DNA of 51,566 nt, taken from NCBI GenBank assembly GCA_017415485.1, contig JAFQGP010000080.1, positions 1-51,566 on the forward strand, given 5' to 3'. The stretch is from Clostridia bacterium. GTDB taxonomy: Bacteria > Bacillota > Clostridia > Oscillospirales > CAG-272. Positions within the stretch are counted from its first letter, which is position 1; each line of letters begins with the position of its first letter. Shown here piece by piece: positions 31,972 to 41,768 of this stretch. The position numbers and the translations under genes are program-made. The notes under the pieces are model-generated. The model was not told where the DNA came from. It saw nothing but the letters and a program-made list of their open reading frames with translations, and made no database searches.

Positions 31972-32612
31972 TATCTGCCGCCAACCTTGGCAAGTGCTTC
32001 ACGCACGAGCCTTGTTGTATCCTCAACCTCTTCCTGCCCCTCAACGCGGATGAGCTTGCCTCTCTCGTTGTAGAACGCAAGAAGGGGCTCGGTCTGCGCG
32101 TGGTAGTTATGAAGTCTGGTGATAACTGTTTCTGCCTTGTCGTCGGCTCTGATGTAGAGCTCCGAGGAGCACTTATCGCAGATGCCTTCAACTTTGGACG
32201 GTTTGTAGTCGATGTGGTAGGATGCGCCGCACTTGCAAACGCGTCTGCCCGACATTCTGGCTACGATCCTATCGTCGCTTACGTCGATCGAGAGGACTGC
32301 GTCGATTACGACGCCCATCTTCTCAAGCGCCTCAGCCTGGGCGATAGAACGGGGGAAGCCGTCAAGAATAAATCCGTTCGCGCAAGCGTCGGACTTAAGA
32401 TAGTCACGAACGATGCCGATTACGATCTCGTCGGGGACAAGATCACCGTTCTCGACATAACCCTTGGCAGTTTTGCCGAGCTCTGTGCCCGCTGCCATAG
32501 CGTCGCGAAGGATCTGTCCCGTTGAAATCGCGGGGATATTTTCTCTTGCGGCAATAATTTCGGCCTGAGTGCCTTTTCCCGCACCGGGGGCTCCCATAAT
32601 GATAAGATTCAT
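31971..32612 (-). CDS. adk: Adenylate kinase, zinc-lid type
   Basis: A 213-residue long-type adenylate kinase that balances ATP, ADP and AMP. The P-loop GAPGAGKGT (7-15), FILDGFPRSIAQAEAL and the LID domain with four cysteines (CKCGASYH and GICDKCSS) are all present, so the lid binds a metal as in other Gram-positives. It lies between secY and map, the usual order, and overlaps map by one base. Confidence 0.97.
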   Translation of the reverse strand: MNLIIMGAPGAGKGTQAEIIAARENIPAISTGQILRDAMAAGTELGKTAKGYVENGDLVPDEIVIGIVRDYLKSDACANGFILDGFPRSIAQAEALEKMGVVIDAVLSIDVSDDRIVARMSGRRVCKCGASYHIDYKPSKVEGICDKCSSELYIRADDKAETVITRLHNYHAQTEPLLAFYNERGKLIRVEGQEEVEDTTRLVREALAKVGGR

Positions 32613-32643
32613 TAATTTCCTCCGAAATATCCGCGGGTCGGTA

Positions 32644-33981
32644 TTAACCGAAGAGACCCTTTGTCTTGGAGCCGCTCATGTTACGGAGCGCAAGCTGTGC
32701 ATCGAGGTCACGTACAGTCTCAAGAGCAACGCCTACTACAATGAGGAGCGAGTTACCGCCGAAAGCGATTGCGGAGAACGCAACGCTGTGAGGATTGATA
32801 GTAGTGATCACGATGTTGATGAGCATGGGAAGACCCGAGATGATGCAAAGGAAGATCGCACCGATAAGAGTAACTCTGTTAAGAATCTTCTTGATATACA
32901 TAATGGTAGGCTTACCCGAACGGATACCGGGGATAGAGCCGCCATTCTTCTGAATGTTGTTCGCAACCTCAACAGGGTTGAAGGAGATGAGTACGTAGAA
33001 GTACGCAAATACAATGATCAACGCCATATTGATGATGAGGTAGAGCCAAGTATTATAATTGAAGAACTCATTTATAAAGTTAGCAAAACCGCTGTTCGGG
33101 AAGAACGCTGCGATGGTTGCGGGGAGAGATACGATGGAGCTTGCGAAGATAACGGGCATAACGCCGTTCATGTTCAGCTTCATCGGAAGGTTGGAGGACT
33201 GACCGCCGTACATCTTTCTGCCAACAACGCGCTTTGCATACTGGATAGGAATTCTGCGCTCGGACTCAGTGAACCAAACGATGAATACGATGCTTGCAAA
33301 TACGAATACGATAGCAAAGAGAGCTACGAAGAGGCCTCCAAGGTTGAAGCCTGCGAATGCTGCGGGACCTTCGAACACAGTGGTCCAAAGCTGACCGAGC
33401 ATAGAGGGAAGGCTTGCAATGATGTTCGCGAAGAGGATCATGGAAACACCGTTGCCGATGCCGTGCTCATTGATCTTCTCAGCGAGCCACATGATGATAG
33501 ATGCACCTGCGCAGTAGCATGCTACGATAACGACCTTGCCGAAGAAGGTAATGTCGCTGATGAGCATTCCGGCTGCCTCCATGTATGCGAGGTAACCGAT
33601 AGCAGTGAGAATTGCAAGTCCTACTGTGGTGTAGCGGGTGATCTTGGTGATGATTGCTCTACCCTCTTCACCGTTCTTGGACAGTCTCTCAAGCGCGGGA
33701 ATTGCAACTGTGAGAAGCTGGATAACGATGGAGGAGGTGATGTAGGGAGATACGGAAAGTGCAAAGAGAGTTGCCTTTGCGAATGCATCACCCGAGAGCA
33801 GATTAAGGTAGGTGAAGATCGAACCGGATGCGCTTGTAGTGAAGTACGAGTACGCATTGGGGTCGATGAAAGGAACGGGAATCTGCGCGCCGAGACGGTA
33901 AACGATGAGGATCAGCAGAGTAAACAGGAGTTTAGAGCGGAGCTCAGCTACCTTCCAGGCATTTTTGAATGTCGCAAACAT
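32644..33981 (-). CDS. secY: Preprotein translocase subunit SecY
   Basis: A 445-residue SecY, the channel of the Sec translocon in the cytoplasmic membrane, with about ten hydrophobic helices. Landmarks: FTLLILIVYRLGAQIPVPFI, the plug-region YLNLLSGDAFAKATLFALSVSPYIT, and FTESERRIPIQYAKR in the cytoplasmic C4-C5 loops that contact SecA and the ribosome. The start is the ATG at 33981 (MFATFKNAWK) with GAGGAGG upstream. The longer frame begins inside rplO's end. It follows rplO by two bases. Confidence 0.97.
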   Translation of the reverse strand: MFATFKNAWKVAELRSKLLFTLLILIVYRLGAQIPVPFIDPNAYSYFTTSASGSIFTYLNLLSGDAFAKATLFALSVSPYITSSIVIQLLTVAIPALERLSKNGEEGRAIITKITRYTTVGLAILTAIGYLAYMEAAGMLISDITFFGKVVIVACYCAGASIIMWLAEKINEHGIGNGVSMILFANIIASLPSMLGQLWTTVFEGPAAFAGFNLGGLFVALFAIVFVFASIVFIVWFTESERRIPIQYAKRVVGRKMYGGQSSNLPMKLNMNGVMPVIFASSIVSLPATIAAFFPNSGFANFINEFFNYNTWLYLIINMALIIVFAYFYVLISFNPVEVANNIQKNGGSIPGIRSGKPTIMYIKKILNRVTLIGAIFLCIISGLPMLINIVITTINPHSVAFSAIAFGGNSLLIVVGVALETVRDLDAQLALRNMSGSKTKGLFG

Positions 33982-33983
33982 CC

Positions 33984-34427
33984 TTATACCTCCTCGCAAC
34001 TTCCGCCTGCTGCTTCGATCTTTTCCTTAGCTGCTGCAGAGAACTTAGCAGCCTTAACGGTGAGCTTCTTGGTGATCTCGCCATTGCCGAGAACCTTGAG
34101 ACCGTCCTGTGCCTTGCGGATCACGCGAGCATCAAGAAGAGTCTGGATATCAACGATAGCGCCATCCTCGAAGCGGTTGAGATCGCTTACGTTAACGGTT
34201 GCGTAAACGGTAGCGAATCTCTTGTTGTTGAAGCCTCTCTTAGGAAGCTGTCTGTAGATGGGGAACTGTCCGCCCTCGAAACCGGGTCTTACACCGCCGC
34301 CGGAGCGAGCATTCTGTCCCTTGTGGCCCTTGCCTGCGGTCTTGCCGTTGCCGGAGCCGGGTCCGCGACCCTTGCGGAATCTTTCCTGAACGGAACCTTC
34401 TGCGGGTCTGAGTTCATTAAGCTTCAT
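33984..34427 (-). CDS. rplO: 50S ribosomal protein L15
   Basis: A 147-residue L15: [20 protein letters not shown], the Gly/Lys-rich [19 protein letters not shown] segment, [20 protein letters not shown] and [21 protein letters not shown]. It lies between rpmD and secY as usual. GGAGG precedes the ATG. Confidence 0.97.
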   Translation of the reverse strand: MKLNELRPAEGSVQERFRKGRGPGSGNGKTAGKGHKGQNARSGGGVRPGFEGGQFPIYRQLPKRGFNNKRFATVYATVNVSDLNRFEDGAIVDIQTLLDARVIRKAQDGLKVLGNGEITKKLTVKAAKFSAAAKEKIEAAGGSCEEV

Positions 34428-34441
34428 TATTGCGTCCTCCT

Positions 34442-34618
34442 TTACTCTACATCCTCAACGGATACGAGGTGGGAGATAACTCTTACCTTACCGTCAAGTA
34501 CGGGACCTTCCTGATGAAGGACGAAGTCGCCGATTTTCTTGAGGCCGAGAGAAGCAGCGGTGAGCTTCTGGTTCGGCTTAGCGCAGATGAGGGACTTTAC
34601 GAGAGTTACTTTCTTCAT
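34442..34618 (-). CDS. rpmD: 50S ribosomal protein L30
   Basis: A 58-residue L30 read directly from the gap between rpsE and rpl[21 protein letters not shown], then [19 protein letters not shown] and a C-terminus [14 protein letters not shown]. The start codon overlaps the rpsE stop (ATGA), and its ribosome binding site (GGGAGGTAC) is inside rpsE. Confidence 0.95.
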   Translation of the reverse strand: MKKVTLVKSLICAKPNQKLTAASLGLKKIGDFVLHQEGPVLDGKVRVISHLVSVEDVE

Positions 34619-35133
34619 TTCTGAGTACCTCCCTTAACGTCGTCTGCAGTGATATCACGAGTGCGAGCAACTTCCTCAACGGTGCGGAGCTCGGAGAGTC
34701 CTGCGAGGGTTGCCTTTACTACGTTGATGGGGTTGTTGGAACGAAGGCACTTTGCACGAATATTGTGAATGCCTGCAGCCTCAAGGACCATACGAACCTT
34801 GGAGCCAGCGATGATACCGGTACCGGGAGCAGCGGGCTTAAGGAGAACCTTGCCTGCGCCGAACACACCAAGAACCTCGTGAGGAATGGTGGTGCCCTTA
34901 ATGGATACGGTGATCATATTCTTCTTTGCGTCTTCAACACCTTTGCGGATGGCCTCGGTAACTTCGGCAGCCTTGCCGATACCTACGCCAACGTGGCCGT
35001 GGCCGTCGCCTACTACCATAAGAGCTGCGAAGCGGGCAATACGTCCACCTTTAACGGTCTTGGAAACACGGTTCAGTGCTACGAGGTTCTCAATATACTG
35101 CTTTTCCTCGTAATTATTGTTTCTGAATGCCAT
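34615..35133 (-). CDS. rpsE: 30S ribosomal protein S5
   Basis: A 172-residue S5 with the N-terminal dsRNA-binding-like domain ([30 protein letters not shown]) and the C-terminal domain ([23 protein letters not shown]). S5 lines the mRNA entry channel and affects accuracy. It overlaps rpmD by four bases. Confidence 0.97.
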   Translation of the reverse strand: MAFRNNNYEEKQYIENLVALNRVSKTVKGGRIARFAALMVVGDGHGHVGVGIGKAAEVTEAIRKGVEDAKKNMITVSIKGTTIPHEVLGVFGAGKVLLKPAAPGTGIIAGSKVRMVLEAAGIHNIRAKCLRSNNPINVVKATLAGLSELRTVEEVARTRDITADDVKGGTQK

Positions 35134-35201
35134 TTTAATCTCCTGAATTGTTCAATTAATTTTAGTTGAACAGTGTACAAACCGGAAGTCAGTCCGAAGA
35201 C

Positions 35202-35558
35202 TCAGAACTTCAGGCCGCCCTCGCGAGCGCCTTCAGCCAGTTCCGATACACGTCCGTGATAAAGATAGCCGCCGCGGTCGAATACGACTTCGGTGATACC
35301 CTTTTCGATTGCTCTTTCGGCAACGAGCTTGCCGACCTTCTTGGCAGCCTCTTTGTTGCCGCCAACTTCAAATTCCTTCTCGTAGGAAGAAGCACTTACA
35401 AGAGTGATGCCCTTGACATCGTCAATGATCTGCGCGCTGATATTGTTAGTGGAACGATATACAGCGAGACGAGGACGCTCAGATGTGCCGGAGAGCTTTG
35501 CTCTGACTCTGGTATGTCTCTTGATACGCGCTGCGTTCTTATCCTTCTTAGATACCAT
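35202..35558 (-). CDS. rplR: 50S ribosomal protein L18
   Basis: A 118-residue L18, which binds 5S r[53 protein letters not shown] and [28 protein letters not shown] at the end. Length and ending are standard. It lies between rplF and rpsE. Confidence 0.97.
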   Translation of the reverse strand: MVSKKDKNAARIKRHTRVRAKLSGTSERPRLAVYRSTNNISAQIIDDVKGITLVSASSYEKEFEVGGNKEAAKKVGKLVAERAIEKGITEVVFDRGGYLYHGRVSELAEGAREGGLKF

Positions 35559-35577
35559 TTCTGTTTACTCCTCTCTC

Positions 35578-36144
35578 TTAGTTCTTCTTCTTCATTTCCT
35601 TACGACGGACATTCTCGCCTGCGTAACGGATACCCTTCTGGTGGTAAGGCTCGGGAGGTCTCTTACCGCGGATAACTGCTGCGATCTGGCCAACTGCCTG
35701 CTTGCTGTTACCCTTAATGGTAATGGTGATCGGAACGGCCTTCTCTGCAACCTCGAAGGTGATGCCTTCGGGCTGAGCGATTGTGAGCTTTGCCTGGGGC
35801 TTTCCGTTTACGAGGGAGTGACCTACGTAAAGGAGAAGGTTATTACCCTGCATGGTTGCTCTGTAACCGGTACCGTGGATCTCGAGTACCTTGGTGTAAC
35901 CCTCAGTTACACCAACAACCATGTTGTTGATAAGTGTACGGGTGAGACCGTGGAGGCTTCTGTCAGCCTTCTCATCGGTGGGACGCTCAACAGTAAGAAC
36001 GCCTGCCTCAACCTTAACAGTCATTCTCTCCGAGATTTTCTCGGTGAGAGTGCCGCGGGGACCCTTAACGGTTACAAGACCTGCTTCGGTCTTAACTTCA
36101 ACGCCTGCGGGGAGGGTGATGGGGTTTCTACCAATTCTAGACAT
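35578..36144 (-). CDS. rplF: 50S ribosomal protein L6
   Basis: A 188-residue L6 with two tandem alpha/beta repeats: MSRIGRNPITLPAGVEVKTE at the start, GLTRTLINNMVVGVTEGYTK in the middle, and the C-terminal GKRPPEPYHQKGIRYAGENV near the sarcin-ricin loop contact. GGAGGTA precedes the ATG. Confidence 0.97.
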   Translation of the reverse strand: MSRIGRNPITLPAGVEVKTEAGLVTVKGPRGTLTEKISERMTVKVEAGVLTVERPTDEKADRSLHGLTRTLINNMVVGVTEGYTKVLEIHGTGYRATMQGNNLLLYVGHSLVNGKPQAKLTIAQPEGITFEVAEKAVPITITIKGNSKQAVGQIAAVIRGKRPPEPYHQKGIRYAGENVRRKEMKKKN

Positions 36145-36160
36145 CTTGCTACCTCCTTAA

Positions 36161-36559
36161 TTACCATACGAAAGCGAGCACTTCGCCGCCAACCTTCTCT
36201 TTGCGAGCCTGCTTGTCGGTCATGATGCCCTTCGAGGTGGATACGATAGCGATGCCGAGACCGTTCATTACACGGGGCATCTCTTCACAGCCTGCGTAGA
36301 TACGGAGACCGGGCTTGGATACTCTGCGGATACCGCGGAGAACCTTCTGCTTCTTGCCGGTGTACTTAAGGGTGACACGGATGATACCCTGCTTGCCGTC
36401 TTCGATGGTCTCGAAAGCGGAAACATAACCCTCATTTACGAGGATTTCGGCGATTGCCTTCTTCATGTTGGATGCCGGAATGTCCACAGTTGCATGCTTT
36501 GCATCGTTAGCATTTCTGATTCTTGTGAGCATATCGGCGATAACGTCTGACATTTGCAT
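36161..36559 (-). CDS. rpsH: 30S ribosomal protein S8
   Basis: A 132-residue S8: [17 protein letters not shown], the central [21 protein letters not shown] and the C-terminal [33 protein letters not shown]. Two ATGs two codons apart are usable. The first (36559) has GGAGG nine bases upstream and parallels the Bacillus start. The gene follows a long, foldable 120-base spacer. Confidence 0.97.
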   Translation of the reverse strand: MQMSDVIADMLTRIRNANDAKHATVDIPASNMKKAIAEILVNEGYVSAFETIEDGKQGIIRVTLKYTGKKQKVLRGIRRVSKPGLRIYAGCEEMPRVMNGLGIAIVSTSKGIMTDKQARKEKVGGEVLAFVW

Positions 36560-36679
36560 TTTAATTTTCCTCCATATGCAAGTTTAATTTATCTTGCTGC
36601 CGTTGGCAAACGGCGGCGTATCGGCGGTTAAATCGGGCCGTAGCTTAATTTCCTGCCGATATGTGGGGTTGGTAATTTC
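36560..36679 (-). other. Foldable spacer between rpsN and rpsH
   Basis: A 120-base intercistronic gap. On the minus strand TATCGGC and GCCGATA (36655-36661 and 36619-36625) close a loop of about 29 bases, followed by a CCGTT-loop-AACGG hairpin (36600-36613), and then the rpsH ribosome binding site. The layout fits an autoregulatory site for a ribosomal protein such as S8, but no characterised family was recognised. Confidence 0.45.
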
Positions 36680-36865
36680 TTACCAGGATGCCTTTCTTAC
36701 GCCCGGGATCTGGCCCTTGTAAGCCAGCTCGCGGAAGCAGATACGGCAGATGCCGTACTTACGAAGGTAAGCGTGGGGACGGCCGCAGATCTTGCAACGG
36801 TTGTACTCACGGGTGGAGAACTTCTGCTTAGCCTGCTGCTTGTTAATCATTGCCTTCTTTGCCAT
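36680..36865 (-). CDS. rpsN: 30S ribosomal protein S14, zinc type (type Z)
   Basis: A 61-residue type-Z S14 with the zinc motif C-x-x-C-x12-C-x-x-C ([20 protein letters not shown]). It starts [20 protein letters not shown] and ends [15 protein letters not shown]. The cysteines are intact. It sits between rplE and the long spacer before rpsH. Confidence 0.97.
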   Translation of the reverse strand: MAKKAMINKQQAKQKFSTREYNRCKICGRPHAYLRKYGICRICFRELAYKGQIPGVRKASW

Positions 36866-36883
36866 TTTTGCCTACCTCCTTGA

Positions 36884-37426
36884 TTAGTTCTTTGCGAAGG
36901 GAGCGCCGAGCGCTGCAAGCAGTGCGCGAGCCTCTTCGTCAGTGTTAGCGGTGGTTACGAAGCAGATATCCATACCGCGGATCTTGTCGATCTTGTCGTA
37001 CTCGATCTCGGGGAAGATAAGCTGCTCTTTAAGACCGAGAGCATAGTTTCCTCTGCCGTCGAATGCATCGGGGTTGATACCCTTGAAGTCACGAACGCGG
37101 GGGAGTGCGAAGTTGAAGAGCTTGTCAACGAACTCGTACATTCTCTCGCCGCGGAGAGTAACCTTTGCACCAATGGTCATGCCTTCACGAACCTTGAAGT
37201 TTGCGACGGACTTGCGAGCCTTGGTGGGAACTGCCTTCTGACCGGTGATGAGAGTGAGGTCGCCGATGATGTTCTCGATGACCTTTGCGTTATCTCTTGC
37301 CTCGCTGGAGCCTACGTTGAGGACAACCTTGTCAAGGCGGGGGATCTGCATGGTGCTCTTGTAGCCGAACTGCTGCATGAGTGCGGGAGCTACTTCATTT
37401 CTATAAGTTTCCTTAAGTCTTGCCAT
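36884..37426 (-). CDS. rplE: 50S ribosomal protein L5
   Basis: A 180-residue L5, which binds 5S rRNA and bridges to the 30S head: [54 protein letters not shown] and [20 protein letters not shown]. The length is standard for L5. Confidence 0.97.
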   Translation of the reverse strand: MARLKETYRNEVAPALMQQFGYKSTMQIPRLDKVVLNVGSSEARDNAKVIENIIGDLTLITGQKAVPTKARKSVANFKVREGMTIGAKVTLRGERMYEFVDKLFNFALPRVRDFKGINPDAFDGRGNYALGLKEQLIFPEIEYDKIDKIRGMDICFVTTANTDEEARALLAALGAPFAKN

Positions 37427-37440
37427 AATTCCCTACCTCC

Positions 37441-37770
37441 TTACAGTTCCTTGCCACACTTAGCACAAGTGCGGATCTTCTTGCCATCCTTAATGATGGT
37501 CTTAACTCTTACGCCCTTATCGCAAGCGGGGCAATAAAGAGCTACCTTGCACGCGTAGATAGCACCCTCGGTATCAACGATGGAGCTGGTCTCGCCCTGA
37601 CGGCGAGCCTTTACGTGCTTGTGAACGGTGTTAACACCCTTAACGATAACCTTGTCCTCCTTGGGAGAAACAGCGATTACTTCGTGAGTGAGAACCTTGC
37701 CGTTCTTATCTTTCTTTTCTGCTGCCTTACCGGTGAGAAGTACGACAGTATCGCCAGTTTTGATATTCAT
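37441..37770 (-). CDS. rplX: 50S ribosomal protein L24 with zinc ribbon
   Basis: A 109-residue L24. The KOW region (MNIKTGDTVVLLTGKAAEKK...NGKVLTHEVIAV) carries a few extra residues in the KOW loop compared with the usual GKDKGKxGKV. The C-terminus bears a four-cysteine knuckle (C80-x-x-C83 and C102-x-x-C105), a feature seen in L24 of some clostridia and thermophiles but absent from the Bacillus and E. coli proteins. L24 starts 50S assembly. Confidence 0.95.
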   Translation of the reverse strand: MNIKTGDTVVLLTGKAAEKKDKNGKVLTHEVIAVSPKEDKVIVKGVNTVHKHVKARRQGETSSIVDTEGAIYACKVALYCPACDKGVRVKTIIKDGKKIRTCAKCGKEL

Positions 37771-37788
37771 CGTTTTTATCTCCTTACC

Positions 37789-38157
37789 TTAAAGTACTTC
37801 GGGAGCGAGAGACAGTATCTTGAGGTACTGCTTTTCTCTGAGCTCTCTTGCCACCGGGCCAAAGATACGGGTGCCACGGGGGGTCTGGTCTTCCTTGATG
37901 ATGACCGCTGCGTTCTCATCGAACTTGATATATGAGCCGTCTGCTCTCTTGGTGCCGTGTGTGCTGCGCACGATAACTGCCTTTACAACGTCGCCCTTCT
38001 TAACGATTCCGCCGGGGCTTGCCTTCTTAACAGTAGCAACAACAACATCGCCGATATTCGCATATCTGCGGCCGGTGCCACCAAGAACGCGAATGCAGAG
38101 AAGCTCCTTGGCGCCGGTATTGTCGGCAACCTTCATTCTTGATTCTTGCTGTATCAC
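37789..38157 (-). CDS. rplN: 50S ribosomal protein L14
   Basis: A 122-residue L14: it begins [20 protein letters not shown] and ends [18 protein letters not shown]. The start codon is GTG, supported by AGGAGG eight bases upstream and by the family's usual N-terminus. It is the only ribosomal gene in the cluster for which I see a non-ATG start. Confidence 0.97.
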   Translation of the reverse strand: MIQQESRMKVADNTGAKELLCIRVLGGTGRRYANIGDVVVATVKKASPGGIVKKGDVVKAVIVRSTHGTKRADGSYIKFDENAAVIIKEDQTPRGTRIFGPVARELREKQYLKILSLAPEVL

Positions 38158-38220
38158 TTAAGATTCCTCCTGTTTCAATACGATTTTTGACGTATTTACT
38201 ATATGAAATGTGCCGCTAGA

Positions 38221-38478
38221 TTATTTAGCCTTTTCGATTATGGTAACAACGCGCCATCTCTTTGTCTTGGAAAGAGGACGGGTCTCCATAATGCTGACCT
38301 TATCGCCGATGCCGCACTCGTTGTTCTCGTCATGAGCGTGAACCTTGAGAGTGTGCTTAACGATCTTACCATAGATGGGGTGCTTTACGTTGTCCGCAAT
38401 AGCAACGGTAACGGTCTTGTCCATCTTGTTGCTGACAACAAGTCCGACTCTTACTTTTCTGAGGTTTCTGTCTTCCAT
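38221..38478 (-). CDS. rpsQ: 30S ribosomal protein S17
   Basis: An 85-residue S17 with an OB fold: [40 protein letters not shown] and the C-terminal [20 protein letters not shown]. It lies between rpmC and rplN; a 63-base gap follows before rplN. Confidence 0.97.
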   Translation of the reverse strand: MEDRNLRKVRVGLVVSNKMDKTVTVAIADNVKHPIYGKIVKHTLKVHAHDENNECGIGDKVSIMETRPLSKTKRWRVVTIIEKAK

Positions 38479-38492
38479 TTACTTTAGCCTCC

Positions 38493-38681
38493 TTACGCGT
38501 TCTTCTCGTTCTGAACAGTCATAACGCGTGCGATGTCGCGCTTGACTTCGCTGATGCGGTTGGTGTTCTCGAGCTGGTTGATGGCAAGCTGGAAGCGGAG
38601 GTTGAACAGCTCTTCCTTCAGTTCCTTGAGCTTTGCGTTGAGTTCTTGGGCGCTCATTGCTCTGATCTCGCTGATCTTCAT
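38493..38681 (-). CDS. rpmC: 50S ribosomal protein L29
   Basis: A 62-residue L29, two long helices: [41 protein letters not shown]29 sits at the exit tunnel near trigger factor. Its start overlaps the rplP stop (ATGA). Confidence 0.97.
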   Translation of the reverse strand: MKISEIRAMSAQELNAKLKELKEELFNLRFQLAINQLENTNRISEVKRDIARVMTVQNEKNA

Positions 38682-39094
38682 TCTGTTACCTCCTTAGAAA
38701 CAAACTTGCACTTGATGGGGAGCTTGTGCGAAGCAAGACGCATAGCTTCCTTTGCAACTTCCTCGGATACGCCGTCCATCTCGAACATGATGCGTCCGGG
38801 CTTAACGACTGCTACCCAGTACTCGGGCGAACCCTTACCGGAACCCATTCGGGTCTCAGCAGGCTTCTCGGTGATGGGCTTATCGGGGAAGATCTTGATC
38901 CAAACGTTACCGCCACGGCGGATGTAACGGGTCATTGCGATACGGGCAGCCTCGATCTGGTTGGAGGTGATCCAAGCAGGCTCAAGAGCTACGAGACCGT
39001 AAGAACCGTACGCCAGCTCGTTACCGCGGGAAGCCTTACCTGTAAGGCGGCCACGCTGTACGCGACGGAACTTTACTCTTTTAGGCATTAACAT
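38678..39094 (-). CDS. rplP: 50S ribosomal protein L16
   Basis: A 138-residue L16: [25 protein letters not shown]-type block replaced by [20 protein letters not shown], and [20 protein letters not shown]. The first ATG (39094) overlaps the rpsC stop by one base and matches the usual MLLPKR start; GGAGG is nine bases upstream. Confidence 0.97.
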   Translation of the reverse strand: MLMPKRVKFRRVQRGRLTGKASRGNELAYGSYGLVALEPAWITSNQIEAARIAMTRYIRRGGNVWIKIFPDKPITEKPAETRMGSGKGSPEYWVAVVKPGRIMFEMDGVSEEVAKEAMRLASHKLPIKCKFVSKEVTE

Positions 39095-39954
39095 TAGTTT
39101 GCGCCTCCTTCTTTAGTGGGACGTGCACCCTGGGGACGATTGCCCTGGGGACGGTTGCCCTGGGGGCGATTGCCCTGAGGTCTGTTACCACCCTGACGGC
39201 GGTCATTGTTGCGGGGACCGCGGTTGTCGCGGCGCTCACCGTTGTTTCTGCGATCGCCTCTGCGATCGTTTCTGCGATCGTTTCTTCTCTCGCGAGCTGC
39301 GCCCTCGTTGAGGACTTCGCCATTGTAGATCCATACCTTTACACCGATCTTACCGTAGGTGGTGTTAGCCTCCCAGAAACCGTAGTCGATGTCTGCACGG
39401 ATGGTCTGAAGCGGAATGGTACCCTCGTGGTAGTGCTCGGAACGTGCGATTTCCGCACCGCCGAGACGGCCGCCGCAGGTGATCTTGATTCCGCGTGCGC
39501 CAAGGCGCATTGTATTTCTGATAGCCATCTTCATTGCACGGCGGAAAGCCACACGGCCTTCGAGCTGAGCTGCAATGTTTTCTGCTACGAGCTGTGCGTT
39601 GAGCTCGGGGTTACGAACTTCAACAACGTTGATGGATACGGGAATTACCTTACCGTTGGCGTCCTTGCCTACGATAGCTTCAACTTCCTTCTTCATCTTC
39701 TCGATGTTGTCACCGCTGCGGCCGATAACCTGACCGGGCTTTGCGCAGTGGATGTAAACTCTTACTCTGTACTGATCTCTTTCGATCTCAATCTTAGGCA
39801 CGCCTGCCTTCTGAAGCTCTTCCTTGAGGAGCTTTCTGATCTTGTAGTCCTGTACAAGTGTATCTCCGAAAACCTCGTCCTTGACGCACCATCTGGAATC
39901 CCAGCCCTTGATGACGCCAACGCGAAGGCCGTGAGGATTAACTTTCTGTCCCAT
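39094..39954 (-). CDS. rpsC: 30S ribosomal protein S3 with repeat-rich tail
   Basis: A 286-residue S3. The first ~215 residues are a normal S3 with the KH domain ([28 protein letters not shown]) and the C-terminal domain ending [19 protein letters not shown]. After this, about 65 extra residues form a basic, low-complexity tail: [15 protein letters not shown], then four units of GNRPQ, ending [11 protein letters not shown]. The DNA shows matching 12-bp and 15-bp tandem repeats (39128-39290). The tail is probably disordered and RNA-binding. It overlaps rplP and rplV by one base each. Confidence 0.95.
   Translation of the reverse strand: MGQKVNPHGLRVGVIKGWDSRWCVKDEVFGDTLVQDYKIRKLLKEELQKAGVPKIEIERDQYRVRVYIHCAKPGQVIGRSGDNIEKMKKEVEAIVGKDANGKVIPVSINVVEVRNPELNAQLVAENIAAQLEGRVAFRRAMKMAIRNTMRLGARGIKITCGGRLGGAEIARSEHYHEGTIPLQTIRADIDYGFWEANTTYGKIGVKVWIYNGEVLNEGAARERRNDRRNDRRGDRRNNGERRDNRGPRNNDRRQGGNRPQGNRPQGNRPQGNRPQGARPTKEGGAN
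39128..39190. repeat. 15-bp tandem repeat inside rpsC
   Basis: About four copies of a CCCTGGGGACGATTG-like unit, encoding the GNRPQ repeats of the S3 tail. A second, 12-bp repeat (CTGCGATCGTTT-like, three copies) lies at 39249-39286. Both keep the reading frame, since the units are multiples of three. Confidence 0.8.
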
Positions 39955-40307
39955 TAGGCATTGACCTCCTTAGTTTCTCTTTCCTTAACCGCGAGGGTTA
40001 CATGAGATGTTCTCTTGAGAATTCTGTTGCCCGAACCCTTAGCTCTGGGCATGTATCTCTTGAGAGTAGGACCGGGGCAGACGAAGCACTCGGAAACGTA
40101 AAGGTTTGCGGTGTCCATCTGGAAATTGTGGTCTGCATTTGCGATTGCACTCTTGAGGAGCTTTACGAGCTCGGGAGATGCAGCCTTAGGGGTATTCTTG
40201 AGAATTGCCATAGCAACGTCGGCATCCTTACCGCGGATGAGATCGAGAACGATCTTTACCTTACGGGGAGAAATTCTCAAATATTTAAGATAAGCTCTTG
40301 CTTCCAT
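39954..40307 (-). CDS. rplV: 50S ribosomal protein L22
   Basis: A 117-residue L22 whose hairpin loop lines the exit tunnel: [40 protein letters not shown] and the loop [20 protein letters not shown]. The length is standard. It overlaps rpsC by one base. Confidence 0.97.
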   Translation of the reverse strand: MEARAYLKYLRISPRKVKIVLDLIRGKDADVAMAILKNTPKAASPELVKLLKSAIANADHNFQMDTANLYVSECFVCPGPTLKRYMPRAKGSGNRILKRTSHVTLAVKERETKEVNA

Positions 40308-40327
40308 TATTCTTCTTTCCTCCTCGA

Positions 40328-40609
40328 TTATTTACCGGTGTTGGATGTCTTGGTGCCAGCGTGGCCGGGGAAACGGCGGGTGGGAGCAAACTCACCGAGC
40401 TTGTGTCCAACCATGTCCTCGATGATATATACCGGAACATGCTTCTTGCCGTCGTGAACCGCGATGGTGTGACCAACGAATTCGGGGAATATTGTAGATG
40501 CACGGGACCAAGTCTTGATGACTTTCTTCTCGTTCTTTTCGTTCATAGCGCGAACTCTGCTGATGAGTTTCTCTTCAACAAAAGGCGCCTTCTTAAGACT
40601 TCTGCTCAT
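40328..40609 (-). CDS. rpsS: 30S ribosomal protein S19
   Basis: A 93-residue S19 of the 30S head: [40 protein letters not shown] and [19 protein letters not shown]. It lies between rplB and rplV as usual. Confidence 0.97.
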   Translation of the reverse strand: MSRSLKKAPFVEEKLISRVRAMNEKNEKKVIKTWSRASTIFPEFVGHTIAVHDGKKHVPVYIIEDMVGHKLGEFAPTRRFPGHAGTKTSNTGK

Positions 40610-40623
40610 TCTATATTCCCTCC

Positions 40624-41454
40624 TTATTTAGCGTTTCTGTGCTTTACGATGAACTTCTCGGTAAGAGCCTTCTTGTTACGAGTCTTATAACCGAGAGCGG
40701 GCTTGCCCCAAGGAGTAAGCGGTCCGGGATGACCGATGGGAGACTTACCTTCACCACCACCGTGGGGGTGATCGCAGGGGTTCATTACAGAACCGCGAAC
40801 GGTAGGTCTGATACCCTTGTGGCGGGTCTTACCAGCCTTACCGACCTTAACGGTGTCATGCTCGATGTTACCAACCTGGCCGATTGTAGCCTTGCAGTTG
40901 AGAGCAACGATTCTGACTTCGCCGGAGGGAAGACGGATGAGAGCCTGATCATTCTCTTTCGAGATGAGCTGAGCTGCGGAACCAGCGGAACGGACAAGCT
41001 GACCGCCCTTGCCGGGGTGAAGCTCAATGTTGTGAATGAAAGTACCGGTGGGGATGTTTGCAAGGGGCAGGGTGTTACCGGGCTTGATATCAGCCTCTGC
41101 GCCGGAGTAAACAACGTCGCCGTCCTTAAGTCCAACGGGAGCGATGATGTAGCTCTTCTTGCCGGACTCGTTCTCGAGGAGAGCGATGTAAGCGGTACGG
41201 TTGGGGTCGTACTCGATACCGATAACCTTTGCAGCCTCGGTGTCGTTACGACGGAAGTCGATGATACGGTACTTAACCTTGTTTCCACCGCCTCTGTGAC
41301 GAACGGTGATCTTACCGTAGGAGTTACGTCCTGCGTGCTTCTTCTTGATAACTACCAGGCTCTTCTCGGGAGAAAACTTAGTGATCTCCTCGAAGGAAGC
41401 AACAGACATATGTCTTCTGGCAGGTGTCGTAGGCTTATATTTGATTGTAGGCAT
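40624..41454 (-). CDS. rplB: 50S ribosomal protein L2
   Basis: A 276-residue L2, a core protein near the peptidyl transferase centre: [28 protein letters not shown]-type [20 protein letters not shown], and the C-terminal region [20 protein letters not shown] with the conserved histidine. Length and motifs are standard. Confidence 0.98.
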   Translation of the reverse strand: MPTIKYKPTTPARRHMSVASFEEITKFSPEKSLVVIKKKHAGRNSYGKITVRHRGGGNKVKYRIIDFRRNDTEAAKVIGIEYDPNRTAYIALLENESGKKSYIIAPVGLKDGDVVYSGAEADIKPGNTLPLANIPTGTFIHNIELHPGKGGQLVRSAGSAAQLISKENDQALIRLPSGEVRIVALNCKATIGQVGNIEHDTVKVGKAGKTRHKGIRPTVRGSVMNPCDHPHGGGEGKSPIGHPGPLTPWGKPALGYKTRNKKALTEKFIVKHRNAK

Positions 41455-41471
41455 TATTCGTTTCCTCCTAC

Positions 41472-41768
41472 TTAGTTCATACCGTCGAAGAAGGCGATGG
41501 TCTTGGAGTCCTCAGTAAGGGTAACGATGGCTTTCTTCCACTCTGCAGTGTAACCATAGTTGTAGCGAACTCTCTTTTCCTTGCGCTTCATCATCATGGT
41601 ATTTACAGACGCAACCTTTACACCGAACATAACCTCAACTGCGTTTGCAATCTCAGGCTTGGTTGCGCTGGTCATAACTTTGAATACATACTTTTTCTGA
41701 TTCATCATATCCATGCTCGCCTCGGTGATAACGGGAGCGATGATGATGTCCTGTACCATTTTCTTCAT
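41472..41768 (-). CDS. rplW: 50S ribosomal protein L23
   Basis: A 98-residue L23, the exit-tunnel protein that docks trigger factor and [42 protein letters not shown] and [20 protein letters not shown]. The start overlaps the rplD stop by one base. Confidence 0.97.
   Translation of the reverse strand: MKKMVQDIIIAPVITEASMDMMNQKKYVFKVMTSATKPEIANAVEVMFGVKVASVNTMMMKRKEKRVRYNYGYTAEWKKAIVTLTEDSKTIAFFDGMN

Noticed and set aside
32569..34206. A 545-codon open frame on the plus strand across adk, secY and rplO
   Set aside because: It is exactly antisense to three certain genes, has no ribosome binding site at its start and gives an unnatural Asp/Glu/Cys-rich protein. Codon bias of the real genes leaves this frame open.
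39128..39290. Regular repeats as a possible CRISPR array
   Set aside because: The repeats are direct 12- and 15-bp units without spacers, in frame with rpsC and encoding its tail.
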